From positions 1 to 41,686 of the forward strand of contig JAABSQ010000565.1 of the NCBI GenBank assembly GCA_011390315.1: DNA of 41,686 nucleotides, read 5' to 3'. Every line of letters starts with the position of its first letter. The first letter of the stretch is position 1. The stretch is from Desulfobacteraceae bacterium. GTDB lineage: Bacteria > Desulfobacterota > Desulfobacteria > Desulfobacterales > Desulfococcaceae. The translations under genes and the position numbers were made by a program. Below the pieces are notes generated by a model. The model searched no databases. It was not told the DNA's origin and saw only the letters and a program-made list of their open reading frames with translations. Below, in pieces: positions 23,917 to 32,897 of the stretch.

Positions 23917-25998
23917 GTGACAGAAGCCATCCTGATTATGTTGGGTATCGGCGCGGTCTGCGGATCGGTGCTGAGTATTGCTTCTAAGATATTTTATGTA
24001 TGGGAGGACCCCCGCATCGCGGAGGTCGAGCGAAACCTGGCCGGCGCCAACTGCGGCGGTTGCGGCTTTGCCGGGTGCGCTTCGGCGGCGGTCGCGGTGG
24101 TGGAGGGGAAAGCCCCTCCGACGGTCTGCGTCATCGCCGGGCCGGAATCCTCGGCCGGTGTTGCCGAAGTGATGGGAATGGACCCGGGTACCGCCGAACC
24201 CTTGAGGTCTCTAAATACCTGCGACGGCGGTATTCGCGCCACCGATAAATACCATTATATGGGGGTCCAGACCTGCGCGGCCCTGACCGCTCTTTACGGC
24301 GGAAAGAGAGACTGCATGGTCGGATGCCTGGGCATGGGCGACTGCATCCGTTCCTGTAATTTCGACGCCATCCATATGGGGCCGGACAACTTCCCCATTG
24401 TGGACGAGGCCAAATGCGTGGGATGCGGCGCCTGTGAAAAGGCCTGTCCAAAATCGATTCTGACGGTGAAGACCATGTCCGAGCGGCTGCTTCATCTTAA
24501 TGAATTCGACGATGCCTTGGCGCCTTGCCAGCAGACCTGCCCGGCGGAAATCGATATTCCGACCTATATCAACTGTGTGGCCACCGGCGATTATGAAGGT
24601 GCGGTGAATGCCATTCGTGAACGGAACCCGCTGCTGCTGACCTGTGGCCGTGTCTGCCCGCATCCCTGTGAGGATTACTGCCGACGCGGCATCGAGGACG
24701 AACCGGTTTCCATCAATCAGCTCAAGCGGTTTGCCGCCGATTACGAAATGAACTCCGGCAAGCGGCTGCCTATTCCCTGCGCCCCGGCCACCGGCAAAAA
24801 GGTGGCGGTGATCGGCGGAGGGCCGGCCGGGCTGAGCGCCGCCTATTTTCTGCGGCGGGTGGGCCATAATGTCACCATTTTTGAGGCCATGCCCAAGATG
24901 GGCGGGATGATCCGCTACGGCATCCCTGAATACCGCCTTCCCAAAAAGGTGCTCGACTGGGAAATCCAGGGCATTCTGGATCTCGGCATCGAAGCCCGAA
25001 CCGGGGTCCGCTTCGGTCGGGAATTCGATATGCAGACCCTCAATAACGAAGGGTTCGATGCGGTATTTATGGGCATCGGGGCCTGGAGCGATTACACCCT
25101 CGGTGTGGAAGGGGAGGATATGAAAGGGTGCTTTACCGGCATCAACTTTCTTTCCCGAATCGCCGGCGGAGAAAAGATCCCCATCGGGAAGAAGGCGGTG
25201 GTAGTCGGCGGCGGAAACACCGCCATCGACTGTGTGCGAACCCTGGTCCGGCTGGGAGCCGAAGAGGTCACTATCCTCTATCGACGGACCCGAGCGGAGA
25301 TGCCGGCCAACGAGGTGGAGATCGTGGCCGCGGAGCACGAAGGGGTCAACTTCCAGTTCCTGGCAGCCCCCACCCGGGTGGTGGGCGAGGAGGGTCGCGC
25401 CGCCCACATCGAATACCTGAAGATGGAGCTCGGCGAACCGGATGCCTCCGGCCGGCGTCGACCGGTGCCGGTGGAAGGCTCCGAGACCCTGCTGGAAGCG
25501 GATATGATCATCAGCGCCATCGGTCAGCGACCGGACGTCTCTTTCAAGCTGAAGGACAAATCCCTGGAGGGGCTCGAGATCACCCGGTGGAACACCATCG
25601 ACAATGAACCGATTACGCTTCAGACCAGCATGCCCAGAATCTTTACCGGCGGCGATTCGGCCACCGGGGCTTCTCTGGTGGTGGAAGCCATCGGAGGCGG
25701 CAGGCGGGCGGCCCGATCCATTCACCAGTACCTGATGGGCGAAAAGATACAACCTCCCGAAAAAGTGCTGTTTAAGGAGCATATTCCGACCTCTCTGTTC
25801 GAACGGGTGGAGGGCATCATTAAGTCGCCTCGGGCGGAAATGCCTGAATTGCCGGTTAAGGAGAGAATCAAAACATTCGAAGAGGCTGATTTGGTGCTCC
25901 CTGAGTCTGCGGCTTTGGAGGAAGCCAGTCGTTGTCTCAACTGCTGTCGGCTTTGCTACAATCCGGATCTTGTCAAATCGACCCAGAAGGCTGCCTAA
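23917..25998 (+). CDS. rnfB: RnfB fused to a GltD/NfnB-like FAD-NAD(P)H oxidoreductase
   Basis: RnfB is normally a 190-330-residue iron-sulfur protein that accepts electrons from ferredoxin. This one has 693 residues. Residues 1-30 are the membrane anchor, about 45-71 the RnfB cluster CGGCGFAGC...C, and 133-177 two 4Fe-4S motifs (CMVGCLGMGDC, CVGCGACEKACP). Then come the DPYD/GltD-type cluster domain (CQQTCPAEIDIP, CGRVCPHPCEDYC; 204-255), an FAD site VIGGGPAGLSAAYF (298), an NAD(P)H site VVGGGNTAIDC (430), and a C-terminal cysteine group CLNCCRLC. GTG follows CTAGGAGG. All domains are in one frame with motifs intact. I infer that pyridine nucleotide reacts here; whether NADH or NADPH cannot be read from sequence. 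Confidence 0.92.
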   Translation: MTEAILIMLGIGAVCGSVLSIASKIFYVWEDPRIAEVERNLAGANCGGCGFAGCASAAVAVVEGKAPPTVCVIAGPESSAGVAEVMGMDPGTAEPLRSLNTCDGGIRATDKYHYMGVQTCAALTALYGGKRDCMVGCLGMGDCIRSCNFDAIHMGPDNFPIVDEAKCVGCGACEKACPKSILTVKTMSERLLHLNEFDDALAPCQQTCPAEIDIPTYINCVATGDYEGAVNAIRERNPLLLTCGRVCPHPCEDYCRRGIEDEPVSINQLKRFAADYEMNSGKRLPIPCAPATGKKVAVIGGGPAGLSAAYFLRRVGHNVTIFEAMPKMGGMIRYGIPEYRLPKKVLDWEIQGILDLGIEARTGVRFGREFDMQTLNNEGFDAVFMGIGAWSDYTLGVEGEDMKGCFTGINFLSRIAGGEKIPIGKKAVVVGGGNTAIDCVRTLVRLGAEEVTILYRRTRAEMPANEVEIVAAEHEGVNFQFLAAPTRVVGEEGRAAHIEYLKMELGEPDASGRRRPVPVEGSETLLEADMIISAIGQRPDVSFKLKDKSLEGLEITRWNTIDNEPITLQTSMPRIFTGGDSATGASLVVEAIGGGRRAARSIHQYLMGEKIQPPEKVLFKEHIPTSLFERVEGIIKSPRAEMPELPVKERIKTFEEADLVLPESAALEEASRCLNCCRLCYNPDLVKSTQKAA

Positions 25999-26021
25999 AC
26001 CGCCACCCGTTCTTGCCTTAA

Positions 26022-26074
26022 AATAAAAGCCGCATCCGTCCCCGTCTAAGAGGGGCCGGATGCGGCTTTTATTA
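26022..26074. terminator. Bidirectional intrinsic terminator between rnfB and the thioesterase
   Basis: AAAAGCCGCATCCG (26025-26038) and CGGATGCGGCTTTT (26057-26070) pair perfectly over 14 bases, with an inner CCCC/GGGG stem. A-rich and T-rich flanks on both sides allow termination of rnfB on the plus strand and of the convergent minus-strand operon. Confidence 0.92.
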
Positions 26075-26127
26075 TCGGTGCTCGCTTTTTCGCGGGGCGG
26101 GTCGTAGTGGTTTGAACTTGAAGAACC

Positions 26128-26556
26128 TCAGGACGGAGCCAAAGCCGATTGAAACCGCTCCGGTACCGATGTCGTCTTTCGGGTATTGTAGTTCAGGAAT
26201 ACAATGCCGGTTTTGGCTCGGGCCACCTCTTTTCCGGTCTCGCGAAGGGTCAGCCGGTAATAAAAATCACACCCCTTTTTGACCCACTCCGCCGGGGTTA
26301 CCTCGACGGTGATCACGTCTCCGTAGAATGCTTCCGCTTTGTACACGACAGCCGCATCCGAGATGACGATTCCGATGCCGTCCGGATTCAACTCGGCCAG
26401 TCCGTACTTGCGCAGACATTGAAGTCGCGCTTCATGGATGATGGACAGCACCGCGTCATTGGCCAAATGGCCTCCGTAATTGATATCGTCGATTCGGACG
26501 GGGATCTCGGTGGAAAAGATGAAGGTGTCGGGCAGTTCCAGTTTTATTCGGGCCAT
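26128..26556 (-). CDS. Acyl-CoA thioesterase-like hotdog protein (4HBT/YbgC type)
   Basis: This 142-residue protein fits the single-hotdog thioesterase family. The segment RIDDINYGGHLANDAVLSIIHEAR carries the Asp/Asn and Gly-His pattern of the 4-hydroxybenzoyl-CoA thioesterase active-site helix, and the length is typical. Family members hydrolyse acyl-CoA thioesters in the cytoplasm; the substrate here cannot be told. Its ATG lies inside the 3' end of the rluD-like gene (13-base overlap), so the two are probably translationally coupled although functionally unrelated. Confidence 0.82.
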   Translation of the reverse strand: MARIKLELPDTFIFSTEIPVRIDDINYGGHLANDAVLSIIHEARLQCLRKYGLAELNPDGIGIVISDAAVVYKAEAFYGDVITVEVTPAEWVKKGCDFYYRLTLRETGKEVARAKTGIVFLNYNTRKTTSVPERFQSALAPS

Positions 26557-27524
26557 GAGGTTTCTTTCTCCGTATAAATTCGAAGGCGTTGAATGAGTCG
26601 GCGCATATCCGCCGGGGGCGGGGATTGAAAGGACAAGGGAAGATCGGTCCGGGGATGTTTAAATCCGATTCGCTCGGCGTGGAGCATCTGTCGTGAGGGC
26701 GATCTCAGAAGATGAGATATCCTGCCGGGAAGATGCCGATCGGGCCGACCGCCGTATACCGGGTCACCGACTACCGGATGATGGATGGCCGCGCAGTGAA
26801 CTCGAATCTGATGGGTCCTGCCGGTCATTAAATCGATATCGAGGAGGGCGGCGCCGGTGTATCGTTCCCGAACCGTCCAAAGGGTTTTTGCCGGTCTCTC
26901 GGATCTGCTGATGGTGGACATCCGTTTGCGATCTGTGGGATGGCGGCCGATGGGAAGGGTGATGCTTCCGGAATTTTTCTTCATTACTCCATGCACCAGG
27001 GCCAGATACCGCTTCCGGACGGTCCGGGCTTTAAACTGTGCGGCCAATTCGGCCAGCGCCGGACCGTTTTTTGCCACCACCAGAATGCCGGAGGTATTCT
27101 TATCCAGGCGATGAACGATCCCCGGCCTCAATTCCCCGCCGATCCCCTCCAGGTCCGGGCAATGGTGAAGCAGCCCGTGGACGATGGTGCCGCTGTCATG
27201 TCCGGGAGCGGGGTGAACCACCTGACCGGGGGCCTTGTCGAGGACGATGAGATCACGGTCTTCAAAAAGAATGTCGAGAGGAACAGGTTCGGGCTCACAG
27301 GAGATCGTTTTCGGCTTTGGAATGCATCCGCGGATAACCTCTCCCGGTTTGGGGCGGTAGCCGGGCTTTTTGGTGTCGGTTCCCACCCGAATGAGGCCTT
27401 TGCGGATCAAGTCGGCCGCCAGGGACCTGGAACACTCTTTCAGGTGGGCGCTGACCAACGCATCCAACCGCTGGTTGGCATCCCCCAGGTCGGAAAGGGT
27501 AAAGCAGTGGTCATCATCGGTCAT
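26544..27524 (-). CDS. RluA-family (RluD-like) ribosomal RNA pseudouridine synthase
   Basis: The enzyme isomerises specific uridines in large-subunit rRNA to pseudouridine. The 326-residue protein has an N-terminal S4-like RNA-binding domain (LDALVSAHLKECSRSLAADLI), then the RluA catalytic core with HRLDKNTSGILVVAK, whose Asp is catalytic, followed by KRYLALVHG and the GRTHQIRVH motif. Length and domain order match RluD best, but RluC- or RluA-type specificity cannot be excluded. It lies 18 bases downstream of carD and overlaps the thioesterase gene. Confidence 0.9.
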   Translation of the reverse strand: MTDDDHCFTLSDLGDANQRLDALVSAHLKECSRSLAADLIRKGLIRVGTDTKKPGYRPKPGEVIRGCIPKPKTISCEPEPVPLDILFEDRDLIVLDKAPGQVVHPAPGHDSGTIVHGLLHHCPDLEGIGGELRPGIVHRLDKNTSGILVVAKNGPALAELAAQFKARTVRKRYLALVHGVMKKNSGSITLPIGRHPTDRKRMSTISRSERPAKTLWTVRERYTGAALLDIDLMTGRTHQIRVHCAAIHHPVVGDPVYGGRPDRHLPGRISHLLRSPSRQMLHAERIGFKHPRTDLPLSFQSPPPADMRRLIQRLRIYTEKETSWPE

Positions 27525-27542
27525 GGCCGGGAAAGAAAAGAA

Positions 27543-28075
27543 TCAGGATGCGAACAGGGTTTCGATTTCGGAAAGAATGGTTTTTTCGTCGGTGTCTTTT
27601 GCGGTGGACAGCTCTCGAACCAAGAGAACTTGGGCGGTATCGTAGAGTTTACGTTCACCGAAAGAAAGATCTTTGGTCATTTTCAGGAGAAAAAGGTCTC
27701 GGAATACTTCGGCCACCTCATAAAGGGAGCCTGTCTTGATTTTGTCCATATATTCTCGGTAACGCCGGTTCCAGGTTTGATTGTCACCGGGGCCGTTATG
27801 TTTTTCCTGCATTACCTTGTAAATTTCAGGCACCTCCTTCTTGCTGATGATCTCCCGAAGACCCACCGATTCAACATTCGAGGTCGGAATCATAATGACC
27901 ATGTCGTTTTCCAAAACCTTCATGATGTAAAAATCGTGGGTCTCCCCCGCCACAACTTTGCTTTCAATGGATTCGATACGCCCCACCCCGTGCGCGGGGT
28001 ATACCGCCAGATCCCCAACTTGAAATCGCTGCATATTTTTTCTGATCGCCTGTTCTTGTGAATTTTTTGTATCCA
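27543..28075 (-). CDS. carD: CarD/CdnL-family transcription regulator
   Basis: CarD-family proteins bind the RNA polymerase beta subunit and stabilise open complexes, especially at rRNA promoters. The protein has the Tudor-like RNAP-interaction domain at the N-terminus (FQVGDLAVYPAHGVGRIESIE, then DFYIMKVLENDMVIMIPT) and a helical DNA-binding C-terminal domain (WNRRYREYMDKIKTG, LYEVAEVFRDL). I use ATG 28075 (177 residues), with GAAAG upstream, in preference to the GTG at 28091. It heads a minus-strand carD-rluD-thioesterase set driven from the promoter at 28220-28248. Confidence 0.9.
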
Positions 28076-28219
28076 TAATGTTGTCTTTCACCGGTTAAAA
28101 CGTTGAGCTGGTAATTATCATTCCTCACGCTAACCCGTGGGGGTGCAAAAGGTAAGTTTGGTTCTTACGGAAAAGGTGGCTTCCTGATCGTCAGGGAAAT
28201 CCTCTGTAAGGATGCTTAA

Positions 28220-28248
28220 ATCATACCATACAATATGATAACAATCAA
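28220..28248 (-). promoter_or_regulatory. Probable sigma70-type promoter of carD
   Basis: Read on the minus strand, TTGATT (28248-28243) is followed after 17 bases by TATGAT (28225-28220), a good -35/-10 pair at ideal spacing. It lies immediately downstream of the T-run of the hppA terminator. It would give a leader of roughly 135 bases before the chosen carD ATG. Confidence 0.55.
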
Positions 28249-28286
28249 ATAAAAAAGGATTGACGCGGTTTCCCGCGCCAATCCTT
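28249..28286 (-). terminator. Intrinsic terminator downstream of hppA
   Basis: On the minus strand AAGGATTGGCGCGG and CCGCGTCAATCCTT form a 14-base stem with one mismatch, followed by TTTTTT. It lies about 100 bases past the hppA stop and ends that transcript just before the carD promoter. Confidence 0.85.
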
Positions 28287-28303
28287 GCTTTTATGCTTCT
28301 GTC

Positions 28304-28332
28304 GGGCCGGGTATGTCCTGACCGGCCCTTTT
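28304..28332 (+). other. GC-rich hairpin followed by TTTT in the hppA 3' region
   Basis: GGGCCGG (28304-28310) and CCGGCCC (28322-28328) pair perfectly with an 11-base loop, then TTTT on the plus strand. No plus-strand gene precedes it nearby. It could stop antisense transcription into hppA, or on the minus strand act as a 3' stability stem. Confidence 0.45.
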
Positions 28333-28384
28333 GCTGTGATCCTGTGTTTGTGGATCCCCTTAGCTCAGGTTTCCGCCCGGAAGA

Positions 28385-30427
28385 TTATACCAGGAAGGGC
28401 ACCATCAGAAGGGCCACCACGTTGAGGATCTTGATCATCGGGTTTACTGCGGGGCCGGCGGTATCCTTGTACGGATCGCCTACGGTGTCGCCGGTAACAG
28501 CGGCTTTGTGGGCATCGCTGCCCTTGCCGCCGAGATGACCGTCTTCGATGTACTTTTTGGCGTTGTCCCATGCGGCGCCGCCGGTAGTCATGGACAGGGC
28601 CACGAAAACACCGGTGATGATACTTCCGATGAGCAGACCGCCCAAGGCTACTTTGCCGAGGAAAAGTCCGACCAGAACCGGAGCGACGACCGGCAGCAGA
28701 GCCGGAACCAGCATTTCTTTGAGTGCGAACTTGGTGACGATGTCAACGCATGCACCGTAATCAGGCTTCCCGGTACCTTCCATGATTCCGGGGATTTCGC
28801 GGAATTGTCTGCGAACTTCGTCCACAACTGCGCCGCCTGCAGCCCCGACGGCATTCATGGCGATGGAGGCGAACAGGTAAGGCAAAAGACCGCCGATGAA
28901 CAGACCGATAATCACATTCACATCACCCAGGTCGAAGCGGATGCCTTCACTCCCGCCATGGAATGTGAATTCTTGCACATAGCAGGCAAACAGAACCAGG
29001 GCGGCCAGTGCGGCAGAGCCGATGGCGTAACCCTTCGTGACCGCTTTGGTGGTATTTCCGACCGCATCCAGGGGATCGGTTACGGCGCGGACGCTTTCAT
29101 CCATTTCAGCCATTTCGGCGATGCCGCCGGCATTGTCGGTGATGGGGCCGTAAGCATCGATGGCGATGACCATACCGGTCATGGACAGCATGGAGATGGC
29201 CGCGATGGCGATTCCGTAAAGACCGGCCATGTTATGGGCCACGTAGATACCCAGGCAGATGGCCAGAACCGGTGCCGCGGTGGCCTGCATGCTGACGCCG
29301 AGACCGGCAATGATGTTGGTGCCGTGACCGGTCGTAGAGGCTTCGGCGACCGCCTTCACCGGACCGTAGATGCCGGTGTAGTATTCGGTGATGATCACGA
29401 TGACCACGGTGAGAACCAGGCCGACCAGCGCTGAATAGTAAAGCGCCATTACGCTGATCTCGCCGCCCAGACCGTCTTGGCCGAGAACCAGGTTGGTGAC
29501 ATAGTAGAAGGCGATGGCGGCCAGAATGGCGGAACCGAACATGCCTTTGTAGAGAGCGCCCATGATATATTCGCTTTTCCCCAGTCGAACGAAGAAGATC
29601 GCGATCATGGAGCAGACGATTGATACGGCGCCCAGAATCAGGGGATACTCGGTGGCGATGGGGATTTTGGGGAAGAGCAGATTGCCGATGAGCATCGCCG
29701 CAACGGCAGTTACCGCATAGGTTTCGAACAGGTCCGCGGCCATACCGGCGCAGTCGCCCACGTTGTCGCCCACGTTGTCGGCGATAACAGCCGGGTTTCT
29801 CGGGTCATCCTCGGGAATACCGGCCTCGACTTTACCCACCAGGTCGGCGCCCACATCCGCGCCTTTGGTGAAGATGCCGCCGCCCAACCGGGCAAAAATC
29901 GAGATGAGGCTTCCACCGAATCCGAGGGCCACCAGTGCGATGACCGCTTCCCGCGGTTCAACGCCGGTTTTCAGCAGAGCGGTATAGTAGCCGGCCACAG
30001 AGGTCAAGGCCAGACCTGCGACCATCATACCGGTCACGGCGCCGCCCTTGAAAGCCAGGCTCAGGCCTTTGGCCAGACCGCCCTTGGCCGCCTCTGCCGT
30101 CCGAACGTTGGCGATAACGGAAACCCGCATCCCCACATAGCCGGCGATAAACGACGCCGTGGCGCCGATGAGAAAACCGACCGCGGTTTTGGCCCCGAGG
30201 GTGGCGAAAATAATGATAAAAATAATGCCGCCGGCAACAGACATCGATTTCAGCTGACGGTTCAGATAAGCGATGGCGCCTTCCTTGATCGCATCCGCAA
30301 TTTCGGTCATCTTCTTGTCGCCCGCCGGGGCGCCCTTGACTACCCCCGCAAGAATGATAGCAAAGAGAACTCCCACTACACCTACCAGAGTACAAATCAA
30401 CGGCAGATTGTTCAATACAGTTTCCAT
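28385..30427 (-). CDS. hppA: Membrane-bound K+-independent proton-translocating pyrophosphatase
   Basis: HppA couples pyrophosphate hydrolysis to ion pumping across the membrane. The 680-residue protein has about 16 hydrophobic segments and the catalytic block [20 protein letters not shown], then [19 protein letters not shown] and a second acidic site, [18 protein letters not shown]. The diagnostic [10 protein letters not shown] has Lys (461) and Thr (464) at the positions that mark the K+-independent, H+-pumping class, so I infer H+ and not Na+ pumping. GGAGG precedes the ATG. It lies 18 bases after pth on the same strand and has its own terminator. In sulfate reducers it can recover energy from the PPi made by sulfate activation. 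Confidence 0.96.
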   Translation of the reverse strand: METVLNNLPLICTLVGVVGVLFAIILAGVVKGAPAGDKKMTEIADAIKEGAIAYLNRQLKSMSVAGGIIFIIIFATLGAKTAVGFLIGATASFIAGYVGMRVSVIANVRTAEAAKGGLAKGLSLAFKGGAVTGMMVAGLALTSVAGYYTALLKTGVEPREAVIALVALGFGGSLISIFARLGGGIFTKGADVGADLVGKVEAGIPEDDPRNPAVIADNVGDNVGDCAGMAADLFETYAVTAVAAMLIGNLLFPKIPIATEYPLILGAVSIVCSMIAIFFVRLGKSEYIMGALYKGMFGSAILAAIAFYYVTNLVLGQDGLGGEISVMALYYSALVGLVLTVVIVIITEYYTGIYGPVKAVAEASTTGHGTNIIAGLGVSMQATAAPVLAICLGIYVAHNMAGLYGIAIAAISMLSMTGMVIAIDAYGPITDNAGGIAEMAEMDESVRAVTDPLDAVGNTTKAVTKGYAIGSAALAALVLFACYVQEFTFHGGSEGIRFDLGDVNVIIGLFIGGLLPYLFASIAMNAVGAAGGAVVDEVRRQFREIPGIMEGTGKPDYGACVDIVTKFALKEMLVPALLPVVAPVLVGLFLGKVALGGLLIGSIITGVFVALSMTTGGAAWDNAKKYIEDGHLGGKGSDAHKAAVTGDTVGDPYKDTAGPAVNPMIKILNVVALLMVPFLV

Positions 30428-30445
30428 TTTACCTCCGTCTGAAAC

Positions 30446-31039
30446 TTAGCGTCCTAGGTTAACGTCTTTCCGGTTATACTCTCTCATACCTTCCGTTGTG
30501 CCTTTGGTCAGCACCATAGCCACCGCATCCCGGGCTCGGATCAGGAGTGGTTCGAGCGCTTCGCTTTCAGCGGGGCTGAAACGGCTCAGCACATGATCCA
30601 CGACACTGTCATTGGTTTCGGGACGTCCGATGCCTACCCGAAGACGAACAAACCGGTCGTCTTCAAAAACCTCCATCAAAGATCGAATTCCTTTGTGTCC
30701 CCCGTGCCCTCCTTTCTCTTTGATTTGAATTCTTCCAAAGTCCAGATCAATGTCGTCGTGGATAACCAGTATATCCTCGACAAATATTCCAAAATGCCTG
30801 CAAAGTTCGAAGATCGGCGGTCCGCTTCGGTTCATGAAGGCCAGCGGTTTGGCCAATATCGCCATTTTTCCTTCGATCCGGCCCCGGCCGAATGCGCACT
30901 CGAACCGGTTTTCCGATATCGGAATGCCATGCGACTCCGCCAGTTTGTCGATGATCATGAACCCTGCGTTATGGCGCGTGCGTCGATATTCCAGGCCGGG
31001 ATTTCCCAGCCCGGCCACCAATCGAACCCCCTCGGGCAT
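30446..31039 (-). CDS. pth: Peptidyl-tRNA hydrolase
   Basis: Pth releases tRNA from peptidyl-tRNAs that drop off ribosomes. The 197-residue protein has the family core: LVAGLGNPGLEYRRTRHNAGF, with the catalytic His in RHNAGF, then KPLAFMNRSG and ILVIHDDIDLDFG with the catalytic Asp. GGHGGHKGIRSL and RLRVGIGRP follow. It is encoded 6 bases after rplY and 18 before hppA. The rplY-pth order is a common bacterial arrangement. Confidence 0.96.
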   Translation of the reverse strand: MPEGVRLVAGLGNPGLEYRRTRHNAGFMIIDKLAESHGIPISENRFECAFGRGRIEGKMAILAKPLAFMNRSGPPIFELCRHFGIFVEDILVIHDDIDLDFGRIQIKEKGGHGGHKGIRSLMEVFEDDRFVRLRVGIGRPETNDSVVDHVLSRFSPAESEALEPLLIRARDAVAMVLTKGTTEGMREYNRKDVNLGR

Positions 31040-31045
31040 GACCGA

Positions 31046-31711
31046 TTATTCTTCCGGTTCTTCTTCTTCGCCGGCGGCGGATTCTTCGCCCTCTTCACCG
31101 GCCTCCAGGCCCTCTTCAAGCTCTTCTTCACCTTCTTCGGGAAGTTCTTCCCGATGAGGTACGGATACAGTGACCACGGTGAAGTTGACTTCGGCCGGAA
31201 ATTCCACCCCTTCGACCTCGATATCCTCGATGTGAACTGAATCTCCGATCTCCATATCGGTAACATCCACGATGACTGAATCGGGGATCTTATTGGGATA
31301 GCAGTAAGCTTCCAGTTCCCGCCGCACCACCTGAAGAATTCCGCCTTCCTCAACTCCCTTGGAGAGGCCGGTGGTGGTGACCGGAACGGTCACGTGGATC
31401 TTGCGATCCATAGAAATAGCGTAAAAATCGGCATGAATCGGGAACCGGGTTACCGGATGCACCTGCAATTCCTTCAGCATGACCGAGTGGTTGGCTTGGC
31501 CGCCGTTTTCCACCACCAGGTTCACCAAAAGCTGGCTGCCCTTGCTTTTTTTGATGATGTTTTGAAGGTCATGGGCGCTGACGGAGAGCTTGGTATTCTC
31601 TGTATCCGGCCCATACAAAACCACCGGGAGTTTGCCCTCCCGTCGCAAGGTTCGGGCCGGACCATTGCCCGTTTCTGCTCTCAAAGATGCTTTTAATTCA
31701 ACTAGTTCCAA
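31046..31711 (-). CDS. rplY: 50S ribosomal protein L25 (general stress protein CTC family)
   Basis: L25 binds 5S rRNA. This is the long CTC-type form of 221 residues: an N-terminal 5S-binding domain (ELKASLRAETGNGPARTLRREGKLPVVLYG), a beta-rich C-terminal domain (HADFYAISMDRKIHVTVPV), then a very acidic, disordered tail of about 30 Glu-rich residues. AGGAGG stands upstream of the ATG. The prs terminator lies just before it, so it needs read-through or its own promoter. Confidence 0.95.
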   Translation of the reverse strand: MELVELKASLRAETGNGPARTLRREGKLPVVLYGPDTENTKLSVSAHDLQNIIKKSKGSQLLVNLVVENGGQANHSVMLKELQVHPVTRFPIHADFYAISMDRKIHVTVPVTTTGLSKGVEEGGILQVVRRELEAYCYPNKIPDSVIVDVTDMEIGDSVHIEDIEVEGVEFPAEVNFTVVTVSVPHREELPEEGEEELEEGLEAGEEGEESAAGEEEEPEE

Positions 31712-31729
31712 GATTAATCCTCCTTCAAT

Positions 31730-31770
31730 CTAAAAAACCGGGTTTCCTGTAAGAAACCCGGTTTTCAATT
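31730..31770 (-). terminator. Intrinsic terminator between prs and rplY
   Basis: AAAACCGGGTTTC (31734-31746) and GAAACCCGGTTTT (31753-31765) form a perfect 13-base-pair stem with a 6-base loop. T-rich flanks occur on both sides, TTTTTT in the minus direction. It starts immediately after the prs stop. Confidence 0.9.
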
Positions 31771-31772
31771 TT

Positions 31773-32711
31773 TTACACAAACAGGGAGGTGACGGAATCA
31801 CCCCGGTGACTTCGTATAATGGCTTCGCCGATCAGGGCGGATATGCTGAGTACTTTAATTTTATCGCATTGTCGGGCTTCGGGCCCCAGCGGAATGGTAT
31901 CGGTGACCAGCAGGCTTTTGAGCTCCGAATCGGTAATTCGATCCACGGCAGGCCCGGACAGGACCGGGTGTGTGCAGCAGGCGTGAGCCTCCCGGGCGCC
32001 GTTTTTGATCAGAGCCCCGGCGGCTTCCGTCAGGGTGCCGGCGGTGTCCACCATGTCGTCCAGGATCACCGCGGTTTTGTCGGTGACGTTTCCGATGACC
32101 GCCATGGCTTTGGCTTCATTGGGCACATCCCGGCGTTTGTCGATAATGGCGAGTCCGGCGTCCAGCCGTTTAGCAAATGCCCGGGCCCTTTCCACCCCGC
32201 CGGCATCCGGGGATACGACGATGAGATCGTTCGTAAAATTTTTTCGAATGTAATCGAGAATCACCGGGGCGGCAAAGAGATTGTCTACGGGTATATTGAA
32301 AAAACCCTGGATCTGTGCGGCATGAAGGTCCATGGTAATCACCCGGTCGGCTCCGGCTTTGGTGATCATGTCGGCCACCACCCGGGCGCTGATGGGCACG
32401 CGGGGGGCGACTTTTTTGTCCTGCCGGGCATACCCGTAGTAGGGGAGGACCGCTGTGATCCGACTGGCCGACGCCCGGTTGCAGGCATCCAGCATCAGAA
32501 GCAGCTCGACCAGATTGTCGTTGACCGGTGAACAGGTGGGTTGGATGACGAACACATCCCGGGATCGAATGTTTTCATATATTTCGATCTGAATCTCTCC
32601 GTCGCTGAAGGTCTTGACCGTGGATCCCCCCATCGGGGTGTCGAGGTAGGTGCAGATTTGATGGGCCAGATCGGGATTGGCGTTCCCCGAAAAGATGGTG
32701 ATCTCCCGCAT
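31773..32711 (-). CDS. prs: Ribose-phosphate pyrophosphokinase (PRPP synthetase)
   Basis: Prs makes PRPP from ribose-5-phosphate and ATP for nucleotide, His and Trp synthesis. Motifs include [35 protein letters not shown], the ATP-loop [12 protein letters not shown], the metal site [19 protein letters not shown], and the PRPP-binding [14 protein letters not shown] start at ATG 32711 (312 residues, MREITIFSG), which gives the standard N-terminus. The track GTG at 32750 adds 13 residues not typical of the family. tRNA-Gln lies 63 bases upstream on the same strand. Confidence 0.96.
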   Translation of the reverse strand: MREITIFSGNANPDLAHQICTYLDTPMGGSTVKTFSDGEIQIEIYENIRSRDVFVIQPTCSPVNDNLVELLLMLDACNRASASRITAVLPYYGYARQDKKVAPRVPISARVVADMITKAGADRVITMDLHAAQIQGFFNIPVDNLFAAPVILDYIRKNFTNDLIVVSPDAGGVERARAFAKRLDAGLAIIDKRRDVPNEAKAMAVIGNVTDKTAVILDDMVDTAGTLTEAAGALIKNGAREAHACCTHPVLSGPAVDRITDSELKSLLVTDTIPLGPEARQCDKIKVLSISALIGEAIIRSHRGDSVTSLFV

Positions 32712-32774
32712 TCGCGTTCCGTTCTTGTAATTATAAGGCTGCACTTGCACTGGTGATCCATTACCTTTTAAAAT

Positions 32775-32849
32775 TGGCTGGGGCGGGAGGATTCGAACCT
32801 CCGAATGCAGGAACCAAAATCCTGTGTCTTACCGCTTGACGACGCCCCA
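32775..32849 (-). tRNA. tRNA-Gln (anticodon TTG)
   Basis: On the minus strand the 75-base cloverleaf begins TGGGGCG and ends CGCCCCAG followed by an encoded CCA. The anticodon arm CAGGA-TTTTGGT-TCCTG gives anticodon TTG, and the T arm GGAGG-TTCGAAT-CCTCC is perfect. The position between ispE and prs is commonly seen for tRNA-Gln in deltaproteobacteria. Confidence 0.97.
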
Positions 32850-32897
32850 GCAAAATTGTGGTGACTATCGACCTTCCCCGGACGGAAGGCTTTGGTT

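Larger units (their letters stand above)
28076..28384. other. Intergenic region between carD and hppA
   Basis: No gene is supported in these 309 bases. They hold the hppA terminator, a second GC hairpin, the likely carD promoter and a carD leader of about 135 bases. In the minus direction the leader has small stems such as CCTGA-cga-TCAGG and GTAAG...CTTAC. I do not recognise a known riboswitch in it. Confidence 0.6.

Noticed and set aside
24211-25782. 523-codon minus-strand ORF opposite rnfB
   Set aside because: It lies wholly antisense to the conserved RnfB fusion and its translation shows no domain pattern.
26940-28061. 373-codon plus-strand ORF across rluD and carD
   Set aside because: It is antisense to two genes with clear family motifs and reads as low-information sequence.
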